Source: Cyanobacteria bacterium NC_groundwater_1444_Ag_S-0.65um_54_12
GTDB lineage: Bacteria; Cyanobacteriota; Sericytochromatia; S15B-MN24; VGJW01
Assembly: GCA_016267585.1 (NCBI GenBank)
Contig: JACQUT010000385.1
Coordinates: 1-12,422, forward strand
Direction: 5' to 3'
DNA: 12,422 nt
Positions 1-6,639 of the stretch are shown here, one piece after another. The translations under genes were made by a program, and so were the position numbers. The notes under the pieces are model-generated. The model saw only the letters and a list, made by a program, of their open reading frames with translations. It searched no databases and was not told the origin of the DNA. Position 1 is the stretch's first letter, and every line of letters begins with the position of its first letter.

Positions 1-1637
1 CAGCTATACTCTGCTAGCTGTACCAGCAAAACTGTAATATTGTCTTCCCCGCCACGCTGATTAGCTAGATTCACTAGCCGCTGCGCTGCCTGATACGGAT
101 CTTTTGCCTGGGATATGATCGACTGTAACTCCTCATCCGCCACGTGTCCAGTCAGGCCATCGCTACAAAGGAGCAGCCAATCCCCTACTTTGAGAGGACG
201 CTGGTAGAGATCGACTTCGACATTCGGATAGGTGCCAATACTGCGATAGATCAAGTTGCGCTGCGGATGATTGGCAGCTTGTTCAGGAGTGAGCTGACCA
301 ATTTCTACCAGCCTACCTACCAAACTATGATCACGCGTGATCTTGTCGATGCTCTCTTTGTTTATGACGTAGCAACGCGAATCTCCTACATGGGCAACAA
401 AGACATTTTGCCCGAAGACGAGCGCACCAGTGATCGTCGTACCCATGCCTGTCAGTTCAGCATCATAGCGTCCTGTCTCGTAGACACGGGTATTGGCATT
501 CTTGACGGCCTGTTGAAGGTGATGACGTATGTCGCTTGCTAGATCCTCATTACCTTCGCCCAGGTTAGCCAAGGAATTCTGGACATGGCTGGTTACCTCG
601 TCCACCGCCAAGGCCGAGGCGATTTCCCCGGCGTTGACCCCACCCATACCGTCGGCACAAACATACAGACCAAGACCGCTGCGTTGACCTTGCGTAGTAA
701 AACCGAGTTCTAAAACCGCTAGTGAATCCTCGTTCACCTTGCGAACCATGCCGACATCCGAACAGCTACCAACTTTGCGAATTGGGTTGTTGACCAACGC
801 CAGTAATTGATTCTTCAGTTCGTTTACGGAACTAATTCGCTCTAGCGGATCGATAACCACCATCTGACGAACCAGACGTTCGATTTGCGGATGGATATCA
901 GGAATGAAAGCACTGATATCTGGTAGATTGAACCGCTCTTCCTCGATAGCCCAATAACTCTCCGGGTCATTCCCGGTAAGCATATAGTGCCACAAGGCGC
1001 CTAAAGCATAAATATCACTTCGTTCGTCAATTTGGCCTTCCAGGTAACCGAATTGTTCGGGTGGCGAATAGCCTGGAATCGCCTGTGGTCTATGGGTGCA
1101 GGGCAATAGCATGGCTTGGTGAAAACCAGTCAACCGGACCCTTTGGCCATCTGGCGAAATCACGACATAACGTGCCTGGATATCCAGATGAAGAATTTTT
1201 CGTCGATGTAGCTGACTTAGCGCTTGGCATAACTGGATAACCCAATCCATTGCTTGCTGTACGGAAATTTCCTGCCCGCTTCTTAGCAGAAAAGCCAGAT
1301 CTCGCCCTTCTAGCTGTTCGAGAACCAGGTAAGCACGTCCGCCTTCCTTGAAAATGTCGAGCGCCTTGACAACCGTCGGATAACTTACGGAGCGCAGGAT
1401 CAGAAATTCATTACGAAAAGGGTTCTCTATTGCCTTTTCAGCCCATTCGCTTTCTGCCAGCACGCCACTAGCCACTCCGCTCTCTGGCGATCGATCTAGC
1501 ATTTCTTTCACGATGACCGGAAGCTCGGTTGCACTATCGATAGCTCGATATAAGTTGACTTCTTGCTTGCGTTCCAGGAAACGCTGAATAGCATACCGAT
1601 TGTTTAGAACCAGTTCAGCACCCAGAGGCTCTGGCAT
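1..1637 (-). CDS. Pseudokinase-PP2C phosphatase fusion (3' end outside window)
   Basis: Reading from ATG at 1637 gives 545 codons with no stop, so the C-terminus lies beyond base 1. Residues about 12-275 have a Hanks-kinase layout: VIVK lysine (K44), a GYSPPEQ activation-segment end and an SDIYALGA helix. The catalytic motifs are lost: the glycine loop reads ERKQEV, HRDxKxxN reads HLDIQARY (150-157; Lys to Gln, Asn to Tyr), and DFG reads GFH (171-173). Residues about 290-545 are a PP2C serine/threonine phosphatase with metal ligands intact: SDVG with NED (D304), DGMGG (D329), VGDSR (D419), CSDGL (D493) and GEDNIT (D532). The protein is probably a cytosolic Mn/Mg-dependent phosphatase with a regulatory pseudokinase domain, likely countering the kinase encoded just upstream. 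Start choice is uncertain: an AGGAAGGAG Shine-Dalgarno at 1700-1708 lies 11 nt before an in-frame TTG at 1688, which would add 17 residues. The domain calls are secure; the lack of kinase activity is inferred from the missing residues. Confidence 0.9.
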   Translation of the reverse strand, partial: MPEPLGAELVLNNRYAIQRFLERKQEVNLYRAIDSATELPVIVKEMLDRSPESGVASGVLAESEWAEKAIENPFRNEFLILRSVSYPTVVKALDIFKEGGRAYLVLEQLEGRDLAFLLRSGQEISVQQAMDWVIQLCQALSQLHRRKILHLDIQARYVVISPDGQRVRLTGFHQAMLLPCTHRPQAIPGYSPPEQFGYLEGQIDERSDIYALGALWHYMLTGNDPESYWAIEEERFNLPDISAFIPDIHPQIERLVRQMVVIDPLERISSVNELKNQLLALVNNPIRKVGSCSDVGMVRKVNEDSLAVLELGFTTQGQRSGLGLYVCADGMGGVNAGEIASALAVDEVTSHVQNSLANLGEGNEDLASDIRHHLQQAVKNANTRVYETGRYDAELTGMGTTITGALVFGQNVFVAHVGDSRCYVINKESIDKITRDHSLVGRLVEIGQLTPEQAANHPQRNLIYRSIGTYPNVEVDLYQRPLKVGDWLLLCSDGLTGHVADEELQSIISQAKDPYQAAQRLVNLANQRGGEDNITVLLVQLAEYS

Positions 1638-1699
1638 ATTCTTATCGCACCCCTTCTGCTGCGCCAACCCATCGGTATAATCGCTCAAACGACCAATTA

Positions 1700-1708
1700 C
1701 TCCTTCCT
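1700..1708 (-). promoter_or_regulatory. Strong Shine-Dalgarno just after the kinase stop
   Basis: AGGAAGGAG follows the TAA of the upstream kinase gene (1710-1712) by one base. It is the best ribosome-binding sequence in the 72-nt gap, yet it lies 62 nt from the ATG at 1637. It is 11 nt from an in-frame TTG at 1688, which argues for a TTG start. Three other genes in this operon also use TTG or GTG. Confidence 0.55.
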
Positions 1709-1709
1709 G

Positions 1710-2918
1710 TTACTTAGGCAGTAAAAGATATGCCAGCACGAAGGCCAAGACAAAAAGCAATACACCGGTTGCGACCAAGACCCCAGAACGCTGAAATAAA
1801 GTAGGAGACGACTTCGTGGTAGGCAACGACAAATTTCTGGCAGTGGCAGCCTTGTGTATTTTGTCATGAGTACTCGTATGATGAGCAGCAATATACTTGC
1901 GGCAATGTGGACAAAATTGGCGCCCCCGCGAAATTCGCTTACTACAATGCGGGCAATGGCGAACAGCACCGGTTTCTTCTCCTCCGATGCGTATTAGATC
2001 GACCAATAAATCGTCTGCAGTCGGATAGCGCTTTTCGATATCAGGCTCGAGCGTCCGCATAATTACCAGCTCGGTTTCTGTGGAGACATTCGGATTAAGC
2101 GCTCTTATGGCAGGGAAGCTGAATGGGGGTTCATTTTGCGGATCACGTCCCGTCAGTAAGTAATGCATGGTAGCGCCTAAAGCATAAATATCGGTGCGCT
2201 GTTCTACCTGCCCACGATACTGCTCGGGTGGAGCATAGCCCTGCGTCCCAATCATGGTACCGCGCGCTTGTGGGTTGAAAAATCGTGCGATGCCAAAATC
2301 AACCAGATAAATTTTGCCAAAAGAAGTGAGTATAAGATTAGCAGGCTTCATATCACGATAGATAATCGGGGGCTTTTGATGATGAAGGTAAGACAGCACA
2401 TCGCATGTCTGGATAGCCCAGCCCAATACCAGTTTTTCATCGAATGGCCCCCCATTTTCGTGCATACGTTGCTCGAGATCGGTGCCATTTATGTATTCCA
2501 TTACCAAGTAGTGACGATTTGCTTCGGTAAATCGATCGAAAACTTCAGGTATCGAATTATGCTTAAGATTAGCTAGCAAATCAGCTTCACGGTAAAAATT
2601 CTGCTTTGCTAACTCGCGTTGCTCTATCTCATGAAAATGATCGAGCATTTCCTTCACGATGCAAAGCTTTGAAGAAAAACGGGTATCGTTTGCTAAATAG
2701 ATGGCCCCCATTCCGCCCTGTCCTACTAATTGCGTGATGCGATAGCGATCTTGCAACAAAGTTGAAGGCGTTAATAGGTTGTTGTTACCGGCAGTTGCGG
2801 CAGGCTGCGTGACTTTACCACCTTCACCAGCGGTTACGACAGACCTTAACGGTTTACCGCAATTACAACAGAACCGATTTTCCGAATCGTTTACAGTCTG
2901 ACAATTAGGACAATTCAA
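1710..2918 (-). CDS. Membrane-anchored Ser/Thr kinase with two zinc ribbons
   Basis: This 402-aa Hanks-type kinase would phosphorylate Ser/Thr on protein substrates from the cytosolic face of the membrane. An N-terminal zinc ribbon (C3, C6, C17, C20) is followed by a linker and then a full kinase domain, about residues 59-310. It has a GQGGMG loop (66-71), catalytic lysine K89, YRDMKPAN (D189, K191, N194), DFG (207-209) and an APPEQ segment end. A second ribbon-like motif, CPHC...CPHC (C322, C325, C336, C339), follows, then a basic linker and one hydrophobic helix (about 378-400) that ends two residues before the stop. There is no extracellular sensor domain, so input is probably cytosolic. 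Translation must start at TTG 2918: the only upstream option before an in-frame TGA is a poor ATT, and the Shine-Dalgarno is weak. The gene lies 22 nt after its upstream neighbour and next to the pseudokinase-PP2C gene, its likely partner. Confidence 0.93.
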   Translation of the reverse strand: MNCPNCQTVNDSENRFCCNCGKPLRSVVTAGEGGKVTQPAATAGNNNLLTPSTLLQDRYRITQLVGQGGMGAIYLANDTRFSSKLCIVKEMLDHFHEIEQRELAKQNFYREADLLANLKHNSIPEVFDRFTEANRHYLVMEYINGTDLEQRMHENGGPFDEKLVLGWAIQTCDVLSYLHHQKPPIIYRDMKPANLILTSFGKIYLVDFGIARFFNPQARGTMIGTQGYAPPEQYRGQVEQRTDIYALGATMHYLLTGRDPQNEPPFSFPAIRALNPNVSTETELVIMRTLEPDIEKRYPTADDLLVDLIRIGGEETGAVRHCPHCSKRISRGRQFCPHCRKYIAAHHTSTHDKIHKAATARNLSLPTTKSSPTLFQRSGVLVATGVLLFVLAFVLAYLLLPK

Positions 2919-2940
2919 GTTCGGTGCCTGAATCTCGAGC

Positions 2941-4263
2941 TCACCACAAGATCAATTTTACCACGAAAGAGCGGTTATCCTGATACAGCAAGTTCGGGCC
3001 CTGATCAAAGCTAGCCACATCAGACCAGGCCGAGCTATCACCTAGCGCAACGGCCATACCGCCACCATAGGGGGCGATCGCCCCCAGCACTATTTCGGAT
3101 TGCTGAGTAGCAGCTACCCGATAACCCGTATTGACCGTAAGAACTGGCCAAGCTGGCGGAAGGGCAAATACCGATGCGCTGTCAAAGAGTGCTATTTCCC
3201 GCAGCGGTTCGGCAATTGGTAGTCTAGGCGTGGCCAAAATCCAGTCGGCTTGGCCTAAATTTTTGCTACTGCGCACCAGATCGGCCGAGATCGCCAATCC
3301 CATGGGTTGCAATAACTTGTTAGCTGCCTGGACAGAGTAAGCATAGCCTCCCCATTCACCGCATACCACGACTTTACCGCCTTCAGCAACAAAACGCTGC
3401 ACGGTGACGTCCTCACTGGCAGCCTCAGCTGGTGGGGTAAAAAATATCCTGATATTAGCCCCTTTGGGATCATTTTCTTGCACCTTTACCCCAGCAGCGC
3501 GTAGTGCATCCTCCAATCCCAATAAAGTGGCTCGCGTACCCGAGTTACCAAACACCGCTTGGGAATAAGCGATATCGACTGTTAATGGTTCGGCCCAAAG
3601 GGGTAACGTTCCGACATCGGTTCCAGTGCTTGCCTGATAGGGGGAAGCGGCAGCATAACCTGTCTTGCTAACTTGCAATATATGAGTTCCCGCCACCAGA
3701 TCGCTGAGACTGAAACTCCCGTCCGTTCCAGAGAAAGTAGTGCTAGCGCCGGCATATACATGAGCCCCGCTAATCGGCTTTTTTGTCGCGGCATCCACCA
3801 CGCGACCGGTAACTTGACCAGCACCGGGCAGCAGCAGTAACTCGCTATTATGCGTGCCAAGCTTTTCGATCGCTACCGCTGATTCTACCTTGGTGACATA
3901 ACCTCTGGCCTCTGCTCGAATGCTATAAGAGGCCGCTACCAGTGGACCAAACACCAGATCATAGGTGCTACCGGTAACCCCATGGGCCAGGGTAGGTCCC
4001 ATAATAGCTATTTTTGCTTGTGCCACGCGCTTATGCGTGACAGCATCGAGCACGCGCAAGTTGAGGGTACCGCCGGTGAGATAATGTGGTGATTTTTGCG
4101 TATCGCCCGGCGCCACCGCGATAAAAGCTGGCGGAACACTGGTAGGTTCAAGCTTTACCGGCTTGCTGACCTGCGGACAACCACCTGCCAGGACAGCCGA
4201 CAAAATAAACATACCCTTGGCCGAAATTGAAAGGCAGCTGTTTAGTTTGTCATTTTCCATCAT
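2941..4263 (-). CDS. Secreted protein with two carboxypeptidase-regulatory-like domains and a GATase-like domain
   Basis: The 440-aa product starts with a hydrophobic export segment (about 18-27) ending LAGGC. C29 could be lipidated, although Ala at -3 makes a poor lipobox. Two beta-sandwich modules of the CarboxypepD_reg type follow: residues about 65-146 (GTLNLRVLDAVTHKRV ... GYVTK) and 148-207 (GRVVDAATKKPISGAHV ... TDGSFSLSDL ... KTGY). Residues about 227-440 have the pattern of DUF4350/GATase-like periplasmic domains: a strand then a helix near VDIAYSQ, FVAEGGKVVVCGE at 291-303, and YGGGMAVALGDSSAWSD at 399-415. Such domains are usually ligand- or protein-binding and non-catalytic. The start overlaps the end of the protease gene by 14 nt. 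A second ATG at 4260 is better spaced from GGTGAG and may be the true start. The role is unknown; coupling to the protease suggests a partner or substrate adaptor in the periplasm. Confidence 0.85.
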   Translation of the reverse strand: MMENDKLNSCLSISAKGMFILSAVLAGGCPQVSKPVKLEPTSVPPAFIAVAPGDTQKSPHYLTGGTLNLRVLDAVTHKRVAQAKIAIMGPTLAHGVTGSTYDLVFGPLVAASYSIRAEARGYVTKVESAVAIEKLGTHNSELLLLPGAGQVTGRVVDAATKKPISGAHVYAGASTTFSGTDGSFSLSDLVAGTHILQVSKTGYAAASPYQASTGTDVGTLPLWAEPLTVDIAYSQAVFGNSGTRATLLGLEDALRAAGVKVQENDPKGANIRIFFTPPAEAASEDVTVQRFVAEGGKVVVCGEWGGYAYSVQAANKLLQPMGLAISADLVRSSKNLGQADWILATPRLPIAEPLREIALFDSASVFALPPAWPVLTVNTGYRVAATQQSEIVLGAIAPYGGGMAVALGDSSAWSDVASFDQGPNLLYQDNRSFVVKLILW

Positions 4264-5758
4264 GGCTCACCAAGGTTAATGCTCGGTAGGGATTTAGCAA
4301 GCCATAACCATACCGCTCGGAGAAAGTGCCGTCAGTGCCAGACACTGGGCTGGTACTGGCTAATATACGCTCGCGCACCTGCTCCGGTGTCAGTTGTGGT
4401 TCTCGCGCCAAGATCATGGCAGCCACTCCCGTCACCTGCGGGGTAGCCATCGAGGTACCGGTCAGACGACCATAAACAGTACCCGTAACTTTCCCGTGCA
4501 GGGAGATAAAAGTCGAATAGGTCGGCACTGTACTATAGATACCACAGCGCTTCTCCGGACACATTTCCGTATCCGATCCACCGGGAGCTACCAGCGCTAA
4601 TTGTGGACCACGGCTGCTATAAGGCAATCCCTTGTTGAGAGCATCGGGAAAAAGCGCATCGTTCGGGTTGCCAATGGCACCTACGGCGATCGCCCCCGGA
4701 TAAGCTGCCGGATAGTTGACTCGCAAACCATCGTTGCCGCTAGCTACTACCAGTACTACACCCTTTTGCGCCAGGTAAACTATCACCTCAGCTAGCATCG
4801 GTCCGGGATCTGGCCCTCCCACCGAAAGATTGATGATGCGAGCACCAGCATCAGCAGCATCACGTAACCCGCGCGCGATACAGTAATCATCGCCGTCCCC
4901 TTGGGCATCCATGGTCTTGACCGGAAGTATGGTCACCCCGGGAGCCGTACCTACCGTATTGCAAGGCGGACTCTGGCAAGCCAAGCCTGGAATATTGTTG
5001 CCAATGGCGGCGATTATGCCCGCGACATGCGTTCCATGCCCATTGCCATCCGGGCCGGTTCCTTGCGGATTATCATAAGCAGTCACCCAGTCATAAACTA
5101 ACGTCTGGCCACCTGCTCCGGCTAGCACATCCGATTGACCACAAGCTTTGATCTCATCCAAAAATAAATATTTACCTTCCGCATTGCGCGCGATATTACC
5201 CGAAAGGTCAGGATGCTTGACATCAACGCCCGAATCCACTACGGCCACCATGATACCCTTGCCTGGTGGGTAATCACCGCTAAAACGCGGCAGATTAGCG
5301 GGTTTATCGCTAGCCCAGGTTCTATTCAGATCAAGCAGCTTCAAATGCCAGAGCGGGTTGTTCTTTGCTTCCTGCCCCGGATCGAATTCGCTTGCCGCAT
5401 AGGCCTGCAAGCGCCTCCGATAGTTAGGCTGCGCGTACCGCAAGCCTGGCAAGGTATTAATTCTTTTCGCGGCAGCCAAAGGATCAATTCCTTCAGGCAA
5501 GATCCAGCGCTCGCTATCAGACAAAATAGGCTCTACCACGAGGACGCCTGCCAAGTTGCGAAAGTGTGCTCGCTTGGCAGGCGTAAGAGCTTGCTGGTAT
5601 CCGATCAGTAGATCATGCGGTCGATAACCCAACGAATAATGCCAGTAATTAGCGCTCTGCCCCGCGGATAAGGGTTCGCGCAGCGTGCAAGCCGTGCCGC
5701 TGATAGCAATTGCTATCAGCGGCCATAAGCTGGCTCGGCGGCCATTACATAGAGACAT
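4250..5758 (-). CDS. Subtilisin-like serine protease (S8) with N-terminal propeptide
   Basis: This 502-aa exported endopeptidase carries a signal segment at residues about 10-24 (ending SGTAC, a weak lipobox). A fervidolysin-type propeptide spans about 47-115 (PHDLLIGY ... GLRYAQPNY). The catalytic domain runs from about 165 to 495, with the triad D175 (VAVVDSGVD), H241 (GHGTHVAG) and S436 (GTSMATPQ), plus oxyanion-hole N342 (ASGNDG). All catalytic residues are present, so it should be active after removal of the propeptide. Six cysteines in the catalytic domain (C206, C261, C266, C293, C400, C405) may form disulfides, which fits a periplasmic or surface location. ATG 5758 is the only good start, because an in-frame TAG lies just upstream. 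It has no Shine-Dalgarno and lies 43 nt inside the previous gene, so translation is probably coupled to that gene. The next gene starts within its last 14 nt. Confidence 0.95.
   Translation of the reverse strand: MSLCNGRRASLWPLIAIAISGTACTLREPLSAGQSANYWHYSLGYRPHDLLIGYQQALTPAKRAHFRNLAGVLVVEPILSDSERWILPEGIDPLAAAKRINTLPGLRYAQPNYRRRLQAYAASEFDPGQEAKNNPLWHLKLLDLNRTWASDKPANLPRFSGDYPPGKGIMVAVVDSGVDVKHPDLSGNIARNAEGKYLFLDEIKACGQSDVLAGAGGQTLVYDWVTAYDNPQGTGPDGNGHGTHVAGIIAAIGNNIPGLACQSPPCNTVGTAPGVTILPVKTMDAQGDGDDYCIARGLRDAADAGARIINLSVGGPDPGPMLAEVIVYLAQKGVVLVVASGNDGLRVNYPAAYPGAIAVGAIGNPNDALFPDALNKGLPYSSRGPQLALVAPGGSDTEMCPEKRCGIYSTVPTYSTFISLHGKVTGTVYGRLTGTSMATPQVTGVAAMILAREPQLTPEQVRERILASTSPVSGTDGTFSERYGYGLLNPYRALTLVSHDGK
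5696..5723. repeat. Perfect 28-bp palindrome at the propeptide/protease gene overlap
   Basis: Both 12-nt arms (GCCGCTGATAGC and its reverse complement) flank a central AATT, and every base pairs. In the mRNA this gives a 12-bp stem with a 4-nt loop. It begins 36 nt into the protease gene, contains the TGA stop of the upstream gene (5716-5718), and encodes the hydrophobic core of the protease signal peptide (PLIAIAISG). No T-run follows in the direction of transcription, so it is not a standard terminator. It could be a translation-coupling or RNase-processing hairpin, or a protein-binding site. Confidence 0.85.
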
Positions 5759-6639
5759 AATTTGAACAATCTAGCAGTGGTCGAAGAATTTATACCCCGA
5801 GGCAAAGAATAACGGACACCATCCTCGGTCATTTCTAGTAGCTGCACACCGTAGAGCAAGGCCACCAGCTCGGGAACCGGTTCACGAACACCAGAGCGAA
5901 ATCTTACCAGCAGTGAATCGCCACCAAAGCTGTCACCAGTAATGAATAGTGGCAAGGAAACTGTCGCGCCTGGCTGCTGTTGCACACCTCCCGGTGGCCG
6001 AGGAATGCCGATACGGTAATTGGGCTCGGCATACTCTACCAGATCCGATTCACCATACCGGCGAACCATGTCCATCACCGCTACGCCTTCCGGAAGCTGC
6101 AAGCGATAAATTCTTTCTGTCCCTAACGCCAAACTACTCTTGATAGTAGTGCCATGATCAGTATTTAGCTGAGCAATTTGCTCGGCTGTGGTAGCTTTCT
6201 TGAACTTGACCAGAAGTTCACCAGGCATATGAGAGGGCAATGCTAAACGTAGACCTGGCTTGACTGGACCAGAGTGCTCCGCAGAAGGCAATCTTATGAA
6301 CTTTGGCACAATTTCTTTGGTATATGGCAACATGGCGAAGAAAGTCGCATAATCGGCTAGCTCACCGCGCGGGCCTTGGCGCACGGTGAAATATTCACCG
6401 GTTGTTCTGGTAGTTTCCGTGCCCAGCAGTAAATCTAACACTTTCAAGTAACGTTCCGTTACCCCGGCAGTGAACCTTATTCGCAATTCAGTACCAGTCA
6501 AGCGGCTGCTAAGGGAATCAGGCCGGGGAGCTGGTTGGCTCCGAGCTGCTGGCAGAGCGGCATTGTCCTGCAACAGCCAGGCCATGCTGCCCAGGGCCAA
6601 GCAATGCACTAGCTGAGAAAAATACTGTCTGATACTCAT
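5716..6639 (-). CDS. Secreted protein of three subtilase-propeptide-like modules
   Basis: The 307-aa product has a signal peptide (hydrophobic about 8-23; possible cleavage near ALPAA, 28-32). No catalytic domain is present. Residues 139-208 (PGELLVKFKKA ... VEYAEPNYRI) match the fervidolysin/I9-type propeptide pattern and resemble residues 47-115 of the adjacent protease. Residues about 240-305 (DSLLVRFRSG ... GVRYSLPRGI ... AAEPAYG) look like another copy. Residues about 50-116 (ELRIRFTAGV ... EYFTV ... VPKFIRL) may be a more diverged one. Propeptides of this type inhibit and help fold subtilases, so a separate inhibitor or chaperone for the neighbouring protease is the natural inference. 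The gene starts by a 4-nt ATGA overlap with the lipoprotein gene and ends 43 nt inside the protease gene. Module 2 is clear, module 3 likely, module 1 tentative. Confidence 0.82.
   Translation of the reverse strand: MSIRQYFSQLVHCLALGSMAWLLQDNAALPAARSQPAPRPDSLSSRLTGTELRIRFTAGVTERYLKVLDLLLGTETTRTTGEYFTVRQGPRGELADYATFFAMLPYTKEIVPKFIRLPSAEHSGPVKPGLRLALPSHMPGELLVKFKKATTAEQIAQLNTDHGTTIKSSLALGTERIYRLQLPEGVAVMDMVRRYGESDLVEYAEPNYRIGIPRPPGGVQQQPGATVSLPLFITGDSFGGDSLLVRFRSGVREPVPELVALLYGVQLLEMTEDGVRYSLPRGINSSTTARLFKLCLYVMAAEPAYGR

Noticed and set aside
144..542. Plus-strand 132-codon open frame
   Set aside because: It lies opposite the well-supported PP2C domain and has no recognisable domain; it is a shadow of the minus-strand gene.
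3070..4694. GCGATCGC copies as proof of a cyanobacterial origin
   Set aside because: Only two copies are seen in 12.4 kb, both in Gly-Ala-Ile-Ala codons, which is too few for a HIP1-rich genome.
5696..5723. Palindrome as a rho-independent terminator
   Set aside because: No T-run follows on the transcribed side, and it lies inside the protease coding sequence.
5716..5758. Frameshift splitting a single propeptide-protease gene
   Set aside because: The protease has its own signal peptide and full propeptide, and the upstream protein ends with a plausible module end and its own stop, so two overlapping genes explain the data better.
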